Below are positions 1 to 9,900 of a DNA stretch of 45,246 nucleotides, one piece after another. Numbering within the stretch: the stretch's first letter is position 1; each line of letters starts with the position of its first letter. The DNA lies in the NCBI GenBank assembly GCA_945872185.1, contig CAMBZX010000004.1:1-45246 (forward strand), in the 5' to 3' direction. Made by a program: the position numbers and the translations under genes. Source of the stretch: Synechococcus sp. UW140 (GTDB taxonomy: Bacteria; Cyanobacteriota; Cyanobacteriia; PCC-6307; Cyanobiaceae). The notes under the pieces were generated by a model that was not told the origin of the DNA, did no database searches, and saw only the letters and a list, made by a program, of their open reading frames with translations.

Positions 1-87
1 CTGTGTTCGGTTTGGTGGTAGTGCTCCGAACAGGGTCACAGACCGGCCCACCCATTGCCACAACAGAGAACTGAGGGAGGCGAGCCG

Positions 88-840
88 TCAGCCCCGGCTA
101 CGCCGGGGCTGCTCCTCCTGAGTTACACCACTCCACGGGACGCGGCCCCAGGCCTCGATGTCATCGGTACGGGGGATGAAGCGAGGTGCGGGTGCGCGCA
201 GCTTGCCGGCACTTTTCTTGAGCTGGTCGAGCCTGGCCCGCAGTTCAGGCGTGGCAATCGCGATGCCGCGTTGAGCCAGATAATTCACCATCTGGAGCAC
301 GCCATAGAACCCCTTGCTGTTGTAAGACCGGCGGATCAGCTGACTGCTGCGGTCCTCCCGCCAGAGCTGCAGCGACGCTGGCGTGTACAAGCAGAACTCC
401 TCCAGCGCTCTGGTGGTGGCGATCTGGTCGGCAGCAAAGGTGCGGCCGAAATAGCCGTTCGGCTTGAAGCAGGTGAAGGGATTGCGATCTCGGGCCTTGG
501 GCCCCCCAGGCGCGATCCAGCCCTGGACCGCGGCGCAGATCTCCCCCCAGCGCTGGTGCTGCTGGATAGGGGCTCGGCCATCGGCCGCCTCCAGAACCTC
601 CCAACTCAGGGGCGCCCCACCCTGGACGGCCCGCTCATGGGCCCGGAGGAGCAGCTCGGCCAGATCCCAGCAGGCCTGATCGTCATCCAGCCGGAAGCCG
701 CGGGCGGCCTGTTGGCGCCTGGGCGGCAGGGTGTCGTACACCTGGATGAAGGGGCTTCTGGAGGCCTGCTTGATCCGGTAGCGGCAGCCCGCAGCCTGGA
801 GGCGCAGCTGGGCCTGACTGAACGTGTCCTTGGCACGCAT
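88..840 (-). pseudogene. Probable truncated tyrosine recombinase/phage integrase-like protein (N-terminal SAM-like part only)
   Basis: 250-aa ORF; the segment '...GFYGVLQMVNYLAQRGIAIATPELRARLDQLKKSAGKLRAPAPRFIPRTDDIEAW' resembles the N-terminal half and inter-domain linker of cyanobacterial integrases; the reading frame stops before any R-H-R-Y catalytic domain; lies next to tRNA-Lys. Confidence 0.45.
90..110. terminator. Perfect 9-bp GC-rich hairpin (AGCCCCGGC-TAC-GCCGGGGCT) at the 3' end of the integrase-like ORF
   Basis: Inverted repeat 90-98 / 102-110 with 3-nt loop; no obvious T-tract. Confidence 0.4.
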
Positions 841-1017
841 GGCAGGGGGGCAGTCTCAACGCCAAAGTCTCGCCAAAGCGTGAGGAACTTTGTTCCTCAA
901 AACCGCTACGCAGGGAGTCATCTGGCTACGGACTGGTACAGCTGCCGCACTGACCAGGCTGTCCGAAAAGCCTTGCCTCAACTGGCTTTTGAGCCAGAAT
1001 TCAGGCTGTGTATGAAA

Positions 1018-1089
1018 TGGGTCGCCTGAGATTCGAACTCAGGACCAATCGGTTAAAAGCCGAGTGCTCTACCGCTGAGCTAGCGACCC
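1018..1089 (-). tRNA. trnK: tRNA-Lys (anticodon UUU)
   Basis: Reverse complement GGGTCGCTAGCTCAGCGGTAGAGCACTCGGCTTTTAACCGATTGGTCCTGAGTTCGAATCTCAGGCGACCCA: 7-bp acceptor stem, D-arm, CTTTTAA anticodon loop, GTTCGAATC T-arm. Confidence 0.95.
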
Positions 1090-1288
1090 TTTGGAAGCTG
1101 CCCCGAAAGGGGAGCTGGTCCGTGCTGGCATCCCGAAGGGATGGCCGACAACGTCCACCCAGAGAACGTATCACCCGGCCAGGCCCCTCCCGCAAGTGCA
1201 TCAGCGTGCGCAGCCATGGCGCCAGTCGGTTCTGCAGGGGAGCGAGCCGATCGCGTTGCGAAACCGTTCAGAACCGAGCCCACCGAGA

Positions 1289-1822
1289 ATGGTTGCAGCA
1301 GCCCCTACGACAGTGCTTGACGCCCCTTGGCCCGAGCCCCAGGTCCATGCCGACGCCTGGGTGGCTCCTGCGGCCGTCTTGATCGGTGATGTGCGGATGG
1401 CGGCAGGGTCGAGCCTCTGGCCGACAGCGGTGGCGCGTGGCGATGTCTGTCCGATCCTGATCGGTGAGAGCAGCAACGTGCAGGACGGGGCGATCCTGCA
1501 CGGTGATCCGGGCCAGCCAGTGTGCATCGGCGCTTTCGTGACGATTGGGCACCGGGCCGTGATCCATGGGGCCACGATCGAAGACGGCTGCCTGATCGGC
1601 ATCGGCGCCATCGTGCTCAATGGTGTCACCGTGGGCGCTGGCTCCCTGGTGGCCGCTGGATCGGTGGTGACCCGGGATGTGCCCGCCGCCAGCCTGGTGA
1701 TGGGAGCGCCGGCCCAGCTGAAACGGCCACTCAGCCACGAGGCCGTGGAGGAGCAGCGGGAGCATGCCCGGCGTTACAGACGTCTGGCCATGGCCCATGC
1801 CGGCAGAAGCGGCCAGCCCTGA
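1289..1822 (+). CDS. Gamma-class carbonic anhydrase-like / hexapeptide-repeat (left-handed beta-helix) protein
   Basis: 'AWVAPAAVLIGDVRMAAGSSLWPTAVARGDVCPILIGESSNVQDGAILHGDPGQPVCIGAFVTIGHRAVIHGATIEDGCLIGIGAIVLNGVTVGAGSLVAAGSVV' typical of the gamma-CA/YrdA family; ATG at 1289 in the 1091..1822 ORF. Confidence 0.9.
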   Translation: MVAAAPTTVLDAPWPEPQVHADAWVAPAAVLIGDVRMAAGSSLWPTAVARGDVCPILIGESSNVQDGAILHGDPGQPVCIGAFVTIGHRAVIHGATIEDGCLIGIGAIVLNGVTVGAGSLVAAGSVVTRDVPAASLVMGAPAQLKRPLSHEAVEEQREHARRYRRLAMAHAGRSGQP

Positions 1823-1860
1823 TTCCCCTAAGATTCCTGAACCCCTGCTCACTTGTCGTC

Positions 1861-1983
1861 ATGGACCTTCGGCTGCTCCTGGTCGCTGCCCCGATCCTCC
1901 TGGCTGTGGGCTGGGCTGGCTTCAACATCGGTCGTGCCGCCGTCGGCCAGTTGCAGCTGATGCTCAAGCGCGCCCGGGCCTGA
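1861..1983 (+). CDS. psbY: Photosystem II protein PsbY
   Basis: 40-aa ORF MDLRLLLVAAPILLAVGWAGFNIGRAAVGQLQLMLKRARA, single TM, characteristic PsbY sequence. Confidence 0.92.
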   Translation: MDLRLLLVAAPILLAVGWAGFNIGRAAVGQLQLMLKRARA

Positions 1984-2035
1984 TTCGCCCAGCATTTGTG
2001 TTGCGCCATAGCCCCTCCCCCAGAGCTGACCGACG

Positions 2036-3430
2036 TTGACCCCTGAGCTCCTGGTCATCGGTGCTGGTCTGGCGGGCACGGAAGCCGCCTGGCAGATCGC
2101 CTCTGCCGGTTTGGCGGTGCGTTTGGTGGAGATGCGTCCAGTGCGGCGCTCCCCTGCCCACCACAGCGCCGACTTCGCCGAACTGGTGTGTAGCAACAGC
2201 TTTGGTGCACTCTCGGCGGACCGTGCCGCCGGCCTGCTGCAGGAAGAACTGCGGCGTTTGGGTTCCCTGGTGATCCGCACCGCCGATATCCATGCGGTGC
2301 CTGCCGGTGGGGCGTTGGCGGTCGATCGGGGTCAGTACAGCGCTGCCCTGACCGCCAGGCTCGAAGGCCATCCCCTGGTGACCATTGAGCGACGCGAGCA
2401 GCTGCAGTTGCCGGAAGCGAATCAGATCGCCGTGCTCGCCACCGGCCCCCTCACCAGCGACAGCCTGGCCGCCGACCTGCGCGAGTTCACCGGGCGAGGG
2501 GATTGCCACTTCTTCGATGCTGCCAGCCCGATCGTGGCCGGCGAAAGCATCGACCTGGCGCGCGCCTTCCGGGCCAGCCGCTACGACAAGGGCGATGCCG
2601 ACTACATCAACTGCCCGCTGGATCGGGATCAGTTCCTGGCCTTCCGTGAGGCCCTGCTGCAGGCCGAGCAGGCGCAACTGAAGGATTTCGAACAGGAGAG
2701 TGCCAACTTCTTCGAGGGCTGCCTGCCGATTGAGGAACTCGCCCGCCGCGGCGAGGACACGATGCGCTACGGCCCGCTCAAACCGATCGGTCTCTGGGAT
2801 CCCCGCTGGGGTGATGTCAACGACCGCGATGTGCGCCGCGCCAATCGCGCCTATGCCGTGGTGCAACTGCGCCAGGAGGACAAAGATGGCCGCCTCTGGA
2901 ATCTGGTGGGTTTCCAGACCAATCTCAAATGGGGTGAACAGGCGCGGGTGCTGCGGATGATTCCGGGGCTGGAGAACGCCGAGTTTGTGCGCTTCGGCGT
3001 GATGCATCGCAACACCTTTCTGGAATCTCCCCAGCTGCTCGATCCCACCCTGCAGTTCCGCCGCCGCCCCACCCTGCTGGCCGCAGGCCAGATCACCGGC
3101 ACAGAGGGCTACGCGGCGGCCGTGGCTGGCGGCTGGCTGGCGGGCACCAATGCGGTTCGCCTGGCCCGGGGCCTGGCACCGATCAGCCTGCCGCCCACCA
3201 CGATGATCGGCGCCCTCACCCACTTCATCGCCACCGCTCCCTGCGGCGAGAGCCGCTCCGGCAAAGGTCGCTTCCAGCCGATGCCGCCCAACTTCGGCCT
3301 GCTGCCTGAGCTGGAGGAGCGCATCCGCGACAAGCGCCGCCGCTACGGCGCCTACCGCGACCGTTCCCTGCAGGATCTGGCGCCCTTCACCGGCGTTGAG
3401 ACCGGCGATCCTGCGCTGCAGATGGCCTGA
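2036..3430 (+). CDS. trmFO: FADH2-dependent methylenetetrahydrofolate-tRNA (uracil-5-)-methyltransferase TrmFO
   Basis: '[54 protein letters not shown]' and '[25 protein letters not shown]'; TTG start. Confidence 0.95.
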   Translation: MTPELLVIGAGLAGTEAAWQIASAGLAVRLVEMRPVRRSPAHHSADFAELVCSNSFGALSADRAAGLLQEELRRLGSLVIRTADIHAVPAGGALAVDRGQYSAALTARLEGHPLVTIERREQLQLPEANQIAVLATGPLTSDSLAADLREFTGRGDCHFFDAASPIVAGESIDLARAFRASRYDKGDADYINCPLDRDQFLAFREALLQAEQAQLKDFEQESANFFEGCLPIEELARRGEDTMRYGPLKPIGLWDPRWGDVNDRDVRRANRAYAVVQLRQEDKDGRLWNLVGFQTNLKWGEQARVLRMIPGLENAEFVRFGVMHRNTFLESPQLLDPTLQFRRRPTLLAAGQITGTEGYAAAVAGGWLAGTNAVRLARGLAPISLPPTTMIGALTHFIATAPCGESRSGKGRFQPMPPNFGLLPELEERIRDKRRRYGAYRDRSLQDLAPFTGVETGDPALQMA

Positions 3431-3453
3431 GCGGCCCAGCCGTTGCCAGGGCC

Positions 3454-5091
3454 ATGCAGCCCGAGCCTTTGCGGGCTCGAGGAACGGGCGTGAGCCCATC
3501 GGCAGAAGCGCTGCCAGCCGATGGCTTCCTAAGCTCAAATCGAGCCGTCTTCCCTGTTTTGAACGCAGCCAGCCCGGAGCATCGCTGGGATGTGATCGTG
3601 ATCGGCGCCGGCATCGGCGGCCTGGTCACCGCCTCGCAGCTGGCCGCCAAGGGGGCGAAGGTGCTGGTGCTGGAGCGCTATCTGATTCCGGGTGGATCGG
3701 GGGGGAGCTTCAAGCGCGAGGGCTACACCTTTGATGTGGGGGCCTCGATGATCTTCGGCTTCGGTGAAAAGGGCCATACCAACCTGCTCACCCGTGCCCT
3801 GGCCGATGTGGGCGAACATTGCGCCACCATCGCCGATCCGGTGCAGCTCGAATATCATCTGCCCGATGGCCTGCGGATCGCCGTCGACCGCGACTACGAG
3901 CAATTTCTCAGCGACCTGATCGCCCGCTTCCCCCACGAGGCCCGTGGCATTCGCCACTTTTATGACACCTGCTGGCAGGTGTTCCGTTGCCTCGATGCGA
4001 TGCCGTTGCTGTCGCTGGAGGATCCCGCCTATCTGGCCAAGGTGTTCTTCAAGGCGCCCTTGGCCTGTCTCGGCCTGGCTCGCTGGCTGCCGGTGAACGT
4101 GGGGGCGGTGGCCCGCCGCCATATCAGCGATCCGAATCTGCTGAAGTTCATCGACATGGAATGCTTCTGCTGGTCGGTGATGCCGGCGGATCAGACGCCG
4201 ATGATCAATGCCGGCATGGTGTTCTCCGATCGCCATGCCGGCGGCATCAACTACCCCAAGGGAGGCGTTGGTGTGATCGCCGAGCAGCTGGTGCGTGGCC
4301 TGGAGCGCCATGGCGGCGCGATTCGCTATCGGGCCCGGGTCACCAAGGTGCTGCTGGCAGGCGACAAGGCGGTAGGGGTGCAACTGGCCGGCGGCGCCAT
4401 GATTCACGCGGAGCGCATCATTTCCAATGCCACCCGCTGGGACACCTTCGGCAAACTGATCGATGAGGCCCACACGCCCGCGGCCGAGCGCACCTGGCGC
4501 CGGCGCTACAAACCGTCGCCGTCGTTCCTGTCGCTGCACCTGGGGGTGAAGGCTGAGGCCATCCCCAGCGGCACCCATGTGCACCACCTGCTGCTGGAGG
4601 AGTGGAGCGCGATGGAAGCGGAGCAGGGCACCGCCTTCGTCTCGATTCCCACCCTGCTCGATCCCTCGCTGGCGCCGGCGGGGCAGCACATCGTCCACAC
4701 CTTCACGCCCTCATCGATGGAGCACTGGCAGGGGCTGTCGCCCAGCGCCTATGCGGCCAAGAAACAGAGCGACGCCCAGCGGCTGATTAAGCGGCTGGAG
4801 GCCTTCCTGCCCGGGCTCGGCGACGCCATCAGCCATCGGGAAGTGGGCACACCGCGCAGCCATCGCCGCTTCCTCGGCCGCTCCGGCGGCAGCTACGGCC
4901 CGATTCCGGCCCTGCGCCTACCCGGCCTGCTGCCGATGCCCTTCAACCGCACCGGTATCGAAGGGTTGTACTGCGTTGGCGATTCCTGCTTCCCCGGCCA
5001 GGGCCTCAACGCTGTTGCTTTCAGTGGCTTCGCCTGCGCCCATCGCATCGGTGCCGATCTCGGCCTCAACCCCTGGGCGCTGCCGGATTGA
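3454..5091 (+). CDS. crtH: Carotenoid (prolycopene) isomerase CrtH; true start may be TTG at 3559
   Basis: 'WDVIVIGAGIGGLVTASQLAAKGAKVLVLERYLIPGGSGGSFKREGYTFDVGASMIFGFGEKGHTNLLTRAL', C-terminal 'GLYCVGDSCFPGQGLNAVAFSGFACAHRI'. Confidence 0.9.
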   Translation: MQPEPLRARGTGVSPSAEALPADGFLSSNRAVFPVLNAASPEHRWDVIVIGAGIGGLVTASQLAAKGAKVLVLERYLIPGGSGGSFKREGYTFDVGASMIFGFGEKGHTNLLTRALADVGEHCATIADPVQLEYHLPDGLRIAVDRDYEQFLSDLIARFPHEARGIRHFYDTCWQVFRCLDAMPLLSLEDPAYLAKVFFKAPLACLGLARWLPVNVGAVARRHISDPNLLKFIDMECFCWSVMPADQTPMINAGMVFSDRHAGGINYPKGGVGVIAEQLVRGLERHGGAIRYRARVTKVLLAGDKAVGVQLAGGAMIHAERIISNATRWDTFGKLIDEAHTPAAERTWRRRYKPSPSFLSLHLGVKAEAIPSGTHVHHLLLEEWSAMEAEQGTAFVSIPTLLDPSLAPAGQHIVHTFTPSSMEHWQGLSPSAYAAKKQSDAQRLIKRLEAFLPGLGDAISHREVGTPRSHRRFLGRSGGSYGPIPALRLPGLLPMPFNRTGIEGLYCVGDSCFPGQGLNAVAFSGFACAHRIGADLGLNPWALPD

Positions 5092-5128
5092 TATCGCAGG
5101 AGCGTGGGCGTCCTGCCGTGAGGCATCC

Positions 5129-6562
5129 TCAAAGATGGGCAAACGAGGTATGGGTCATCGGCTCCGGCATCGGCAGCTTGAGCGATTCAAACCAGGCCAC
5201 ATCGCGGCGGATGTCGTCGAGCAACTGATCGGCCATGTGGCGGCTGAAGCCGGCCCGCACGACGATGCGCAGCACGGAACGGTGCTGCTGATCCGGCGGC
5301 AGGGTGTAGGCCGGCACCAGCCAGCCCCGCTCCCGCAGCTTGTCGGAGAGATGGAAGACACTCCAGCAGCGCACGCGCGGATCGAGTTCGAGGCAGAAAA
5401 CAGGCAGCTGGCCGAGGGGATGGCTCACCAGTCGCAGTGGTGGCAGTTCGGCGAGCTGATCGGCCAGATAGCAGGCAATCGCCTCCAGCTCTGCCATGCG
5501 CTCGCGATAGCCCTGGCGGCCGAGATGGACGAAGTTGAAGTACTGGGCCACCACCTGGGCCCCCGGCCGCGAGAAGTTCATGCCGATCGTCGGCGTGACG
5601 CCACCGAGGTAGTTGACGTCAAAGCGCAGTTCCCTCGGCAGCAGGGCATCCCGGCGCCAGAGCAGCCAGCCCACTCCGGGCAGCACGCCGCCGTATTTGT
5701 GGCCGCTGGCATTGATCGACACCACCCGCGGCAGGCGAAAATCCCAGGCCCAGTCCGGCGCGTTGAACGGCGCCACGAAGCCCCCCGAAGCCGCATCGAT
5801 GTGCAGGGGAATCGCCAGACCCGTGCGCTGCTCCAGGCGATCGAGGGCAGCGGCGATGTCCGCAATCGGTTCATAGCTGCCATCGACGACGCTGCCCACC
5901 ACCCCCACCACCCCGATCGTGCCGGCATCGCAATGGGCCGCTGCCGCTTCTGCCTCCAGATGCAGCCGATCCGGCCCCAGGGGCACAAAGCGCGGTTCCA
6001 CCTCGAAGTAGGTGCAGAACTTGTCCCAGCAGACCTGGCGATTGGCCCCCATCACCAGATTGGGCCGCAGCGCCCCGCTGGCCTCAACGCCCTCAGCGCC
6101 CTGCTGACGATGGCGCCAGTGCCACTTGAGCACCAGGCCGGCCAGCATGCAGGCCTCGCTGGAGCCGGTGGTGGAGGTACCCACCGCATCGTGCGGATCG
6201 GGGGCCTGCCAGAGATCCGCCAGGATCAACAGGCAGCGTCGCTCCAGATCAGTCGTCTGGGGGTATTCGTCCTTGTCGATGATGTTCTTATCGGCACATT
6301 CGGCCAGCAAGCGCAATGCCTCCGGCTCCATCCAGGTGCCGACAAAGGTGGCCAGGTTGAGGCGGGCATTGCCATCGAGCATCAAGTGCCCGTGGATCAA
6401 CTCATAGGCGAGGTCGGCGCGCAGGCCCTGAGCGGCCAGCTGCTGCTCGGGGATGTCTGCCGGCAGTTGGGCCGCCATGGAGCGAGCCCGTAACTGGCCG
6501 CGCAGGCCCACCGGCACGGTCTCTGCCGCGAGGGGGCGGCGGTTGGCCTGGTTGAACTCCAT
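5129..6562 (-). CDS. gad: Glutamate decarboxylase (PLP-dependent, group II)
   Basis: 'NLATFVGTWMEPEALRLLAECADKNIIDKDEYPQTTDLERRCLLILADLWQAP', PLP lysine context 'VSINASGHKYGGVLPGVGWLLWR'; start MEFNQANRRP at 6562 (the 836-aa ORF over-extends upstream). Confidence 0.92.
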   Translation of the reverse strand: MEFNQANRRPLAAETVPVGLRGQLRARSMAAQLPADIPEQQLAAQGLRADLAYELIHGHLMLDGNARLNLATFVGTWMEPEALRLLAECADKNIIDKDEYPQTTDLERRCLLILADLWQAPDPHDAVGTSTTGSSEACMLAGLVLKWHWRHRQQGAEGVEASGALRPNLVMGANRQVCWDKFCTYFEVEPRFVPLGPDRLHLEAEAAAAHCDAGTIGVVGVVGSVVDGSYEPIADIAAALDRLEQRTGLAIPLHIDAASGGFVAPFNAPDWAWDFRLPRVVSINASGHKYGGVLPGVGWLLWRRDALLPRELRFDVNYLGGVTPTIGMNFSRPGAQVVAQYFNFVHLGRQGYRERMAELEAIACYLADQLAELPPLRLVSHPLGQLPVFCLELDPRVRCWSVFHLSDKLRERGWLVPAYTLPPDQQHRSVLRIVVRAGFSRHMADQLLDDIRRDVAWFESLKLPMPEPMTHTSFAHL

Positions 6563-6616
6563 GTCCCGAAGTCTGGCGGCCCGACCCGGCTGCGGCCTGG
6601 CGCCGCCCAGGATGGA

Positions 6617-7579
6617 GTGAGCCCGCCCGCGCTTCCGGCCATGGATCCTGCCCACGCCCGTGTGCTGAGCTACGTGCAGCAGCGGCCGCCTTCCAGCGGC
6701 GCGGGCCTGCGGCTGGCGCTCTGGCAGGGCAGCGGCAGCGCCGCCAGCGCCGCCGCTGTCGCCGAAAATCTGCAGCGGCTGGAGCAGGTCTGCGCCCTTG
6801 CCGCCGGGCATGGGGTGCAGCTGCTGGCTTTCCCCGAGCTCTATCTGAGCGGCTACAGCCTCACCCCGGCGCGGGCCGCCGCCCTGGCCGAGCCCCAGGA
6901 CGGCCCCAGCTTGCAACGGGTGGCAGCGGCCGCCCGCCGCCATGGCCTGGCGATCGCCTGCCCCTATCCCGAGCGGGCGCTGGTGGCCGGCGTGGAGCGC
7001 TATTACGACGCCATCGCCCTGGTTGGCGCCGATGGCTCGCTGCTGCGCAACTACCGCAAGACCCACCTCTGGGGACCGGAGGAAAAACAATGCTGGAGTG
7101 CGGGCTATCGCCACGCCGAGGAGGGGCCAGCGCTGACGGTGCAGGCAGTGAATGGGGTGCTGGTGGGCTTGCTGAACTGCTATGAGGCGGAGTTCCCCGA
7201 GCTCACCCGCGCCCTGGCGCTCCAGGGCGCCAGGCTGGTGCTGATCCCCACCGCAGCCGACGCCTGGGCGATCCTGAGCACCGGCGAGCGCAGCGATCGC
7301 CCCTATCCCGATGTCTCGCGAACCCTGCTGCCGGCCCATGCTTTCGAGAACGGCTGCTTCATCGCCTACGCCAATCGCTGCGGCCTCGAAACCGTCAACG
7401 GCCAGCCGATGGCCGCCTATCTGGGCAACAGTCTCATCTGCGGTCCCCATGGCGATGTGCTGGTGGCCGCCCGCCCCGAACCCACCCTGCTGATCGCCGA
7501 CTGCCTGCCCGGCGACTACGGCCCCACCCATCCGGCCGGCACCCAATATCACGACGATCTCAGGCCTGACCTCTACTGA
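6617..7579 (+). CDS. Nitrilase-family carbon-nitrogen hydrolase (start GTG 6617 or ATG 6641)
   Basis: Glu-Lys-Cys motifs: 'LLAFPELYLSGYSL', 'YRKTHLWGPEEK', 'VGLLNCYEAEFPELTRALALQGA'. Confidence 0.9.
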   Translation: MSPPALPAMDPAHARVLSYVQQRPPSSGAGLRLALWQGSGSAASAAAVAENLQRLEQVCALAAGHGVQLLAFPELYLSGYSLTPARAAALAEPQDGPSLQRVAAAARRHGLAIACPYPERALVAGVERYYDAIALVGADGSLLRNYRKTHLWGPEEKQCWSAGYRHAEEGPALTVQAVNGVLVGLLNCYEAEFPELTRALALQGARLVLIPTAADAWAILSTGERSDRPYPDVSRTLLPAHAFENGCFIAYANRCGLETVNGQPMAAYLGNSLICGPHGDVLVAARPEPTLLIADCLPGDYGPTHPAGTQYHDDLRPDLY

Positions 7580-7686
7580 GGCGCTGGCGCTGGGCTCTGC
7601 CGCGAGCGCGGCGGATTGCCGCCGCTGCTGCAGCCACAAGCATGGGCCAGAGCTCCATAAGGTGACGATCCGATCGGACGAGCGCC

Positions 7687-7971
7687 ATGAGCTCCAGTTC
7701 CCTGCCCAACTCCGCCGATCTGGCCCGCTACCTCGAGAGCCGCGGCGAACTGGGCAAACCCTGGATGTGGCACCTGCTGCGCCTGGCCAAGCTCAAGGAA
7801 GAGAAGGACAGCATGGAACCCCAGGAGTTCGTCGAGCGGCTTGCCGACGCCCACGCTGATCTGATGCGGCTGGGTGAGTTCTGGAAAGGCCGCGAAGCCG
7901 AGGTGTTTGAGGGCCGCTACCAACCCGCCATCGTGATTGAGCCCCTGCCCGGCTCCGAAGATGACCGTTGA
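7687..7971 (+). CDS. Conserved small cyanobacterial hypothetical protein
   Basis: 94-aa ORF 'MSSSSLPNSADLARYLESRGELGKPWMWHLLRLAKLKEEKDSMEPQEFVERLADAHADLMRLGEFWKGREAEVFEGRYQPAI'; coding-like composition. Confidence 0.7.
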   Translation: MSSSSLPNSADLARYLESRGELGKPWMWHLLRLAKLKEEKDSMEPQEFVERLADAHADLMRLGEFWKGREAEVFEGRYQPAIVIEPLPGSEDDR

Positions 7972-8074
7972 ACCCTCCGGGGCGTTGGCGCTGGCTGGCG
8001 ACGATCCAGCCCCAGGGGCCAAGCCTGAAGTCGGGTGTTTCAGGTTCTGAATTCAGCTCTGCCCCATCGGATCG

Positions 8075-8890
8075 ATGACTGCCGATCGCCCATCCCTGAA
8101 TCCCCAGACGGTCTCAGCCGCCATGCCCAGCGCTCCCCGCTGCTACCCAATGGCCGCGCTGATCCGTCTCACCTTGATCAGCCTCTATCTGGCCCTGGTG
8201 CTGCCCCTGCCGCTGTTGGCTCCCGGCGCCCTGCGTCCCTGGATGGCATTAGCCGTGCCAGCGGGTCTGGTGCTGGTGCTGGCGATCACAAGTGAGCGGG
8301 TGGAACTGGACGACCAGGGGCTGCGGGTGGGCCATCCCCCCTGGTGCTCCTGGTGCCTGCGCCGCGGCTGGAGCCTGCGCTGGGAGGCCATCAGCGGCCT
8401 CACGCCGGTGGCCACCAGTCAGGGCGGGCGGGTGTTCTATGTGCGCAGCCAGGGCCGTGGCGCTCCCAACCTGGGTTCGCCGCCAACCAGGGCCGATGGG
8501 CAAACGACGGCCAACGCGGTTGATGGGGATGGGGCCGTAATCGGTGATGCCGGGGGCGCCAGCGTTGGCGCTGGCAGTGGCACAGGCAGTGATAGTGGCA
8601 GCAGCACAGGCGCGCCTGGTGACGGTGACGGTGACGGTCGCAGTGGCGGTGGCGGTGGCGGTGGCGGCCGCTCCTACCTGCTGCCGCAGCGGATCGCCGG
8701 TTTCGACGATTTCCTGAGCCGGTTCAGCGCCGCCAGCGGCATCGACACGCGCTCCGTGGGCCGGATCACCCCGCCCTGGACCTACCAGCTCCTGGCCCTG
8801 CTCAGTGGCCTGCTGTTGATCGCTGAAATCGGCATGGTCAGCTTCGGGCCCTTCGGCCTCTGGGTCAGCCCGAACCAGGGTTTGGGCTGA
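8075..8890 (+). CDS. Membrane protein (PH-like topology) with low-complexity Gly/Asp/Ser insert
   Basis: N-terminal TM pair (LIRLTLISLYLALVLPLPLLAPGALRPWMALAVPAGLVLVLAI), C-terminal TM, central G/S/D-rich tract. Confidence 0.65.
   Translation: MTADRPSLNPQTVSAAMPSAPRCYPMAALIRLTLISLYLALVLPLPLLAPGALRPWMALAVPAGLVLVLAITSERVELDDQGLRVGHPPWCSWCLRRGWSLRWEAISGLTPVATSQGGRVFYVRSQGRGAPNLGSPPTRADGQTTANAVDGDGAVIGDAGGASVGAGSGTGSDSGSSTGAPGDGDGDGRSGGGGGGGGRSYLLPQRIAGFDDFLSRFSAASGIDTRSVGRITPPWTYQLLALLSGLLLIAEIGMVSFGPFGLWVSPNQGLG
8617..8671 (+). repeat. Low-complexity GGTGAC / GGTGGC tract inside CDS (GDGDGDGRSGGGGGGGG)
   Basis: gacggtgacggtgacggtcgcagtggcggtggcggtggcggtggcggc. Confidence 0.85.
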
Positions 8891-9384
8891 CGTTGCGATC
8901 GAAGGGCCCTGGTCGCCAGGGGCCTCGGTCGATCGGACGCTGTTGCGTCAGCGCCATGGCCTAAGCGCCATGGCCACAGCGCCGTTGCCGTCAAGCCGCC
9001 ACCGTGGTGCCGTCGCGGTGGCACCGCTGGCTCAGAGCCGTGCCTTCGCGGCGCCATGGCTCGCCGCCCATCCCCCGGGCCCTGCCCCATCCGCAAAATC
9101 CACCAGCCGCCAGCCGGCGTCACCGACTAGACGCAGCCACGGACCAGCCGGAGCCTGGGACGAGGCTGAGCCTGCATCCACCCGCCCCCCCCTCGGCGAC
9201 GGATCCTTCCCCGGAAGCGGCTGGGTGTTGGGTGCCGCGTGACGCTTCAGGCGCTTGGGCCCGCCTGCCACCCCTGGTGACCCCACGGCTAGGACCCCAC
9301 GGTCGTGACTGATTCCCCCTCCCCGGCCACTCCACGGAGCCGCCAGTGCCCTGTTGTCATAAATTCCGGCGGTGTGGGCCGGCG

Positions 9385-9798
9385 ATGACGCAGCGATTTC
9401 CCCTGGCCACGGTCGGAGCCCTGGTGACCAACCCGCAGGGGAAGGTGCTGCTCGTGCGCACGTGCAAGTGGCGGGGCAGCTGGGGGGTGCCTGGCGGCAA
9501 GGTGGAGTGGGGCGAAACGCTGGAGGCCGCCCTGTTGCGCGAGTTCCGCGAAGAGGTGGGCCTCGAGCTCAGCCAGGTGCAGTTCGCCCTGCTGCAGGAG
9601 GCCGTGACCGATCCCCAGTTCCATCGGAGCGCCCATTTTGTCCTGATCAATTACTTCGCCTCCAGTTCCTGCAGCGCGGTCACACCCAATCACGAGATTG
9701 AAGCCTGGCTCTGGTTGACGCCGGCAGAGGCCCTTCTCCTGCCGCTCAACAGCTTCACCAGGGTGCTGGTGCGTCTCTACATCGACCAGGGCAGATAG
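9385..9798 (+). CDS. NUDIX hydrolase
   Basis: Nudix box 'GGKVEWGETLEAALLREFREEVGLEL'; ATG 9385. Confidence 0.92.
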   Translation: MTQRFPLATVGALVTNPQGKVLLVRTCKWRGSWGVPGGKVEWGETLEAALLREFREEVGLELSQVQFALLQEAVTDPQFHRSAHFVLINYFASSSCSAVTPNHEIEAWLWLTPAEALLLPLNSFTRVLVRLYIDQGR

Positions 9799-9850
9799 AC
9801 GAGCGCTCGAACGCCGGCCTTTTCTCTGCGCCACGTGGCCAGCCTGGGCA

Positions 9851-9900
9851 GATCAAATCAAATCAAATCAATCAAATCAAGCAAATCCCATCAAATCAAA
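9851..9900. repeat. Pentanucleotide (ATCAA)n tract, imperfect
   Basis: gatcaaatcaaatcaaatcaatcaaatcaagcaaatcccatcaaatcaaatag; overlaps the stop codon region of the minus-strand SDR. Confidence 0.9.

Noticed and set aside
1964-3538. 524-aa minus-strand ORF antisense to trmFO
   Set aside because: Shadow ORF in high-GC DNA; the translation is low-complexity and the plus strand encodes clear TrmFO
4976-6493. 505-aa plus-strand ORF antisense to glutamate decarboxylase
   Set aside because: Shadow ORF; composition atypical (Q/R/H/A-rich) and the opposite strand has convincing GAD motifs
6950-6957. GCGATCGC (HIP1) palindromes, also at 7293, 10435, 30918, 38450 and 42859
   Set aside because: A known highly iterated palindrome of many cyanobacterial genomes, not a local element
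6563-7639. N-terminal extension of the 836-aa minus ORF upstream of the GAD start
   Set aside because: Antisense to the nitrilase-family gene; GAD homology begins at about MEFNQANRRP (6562)
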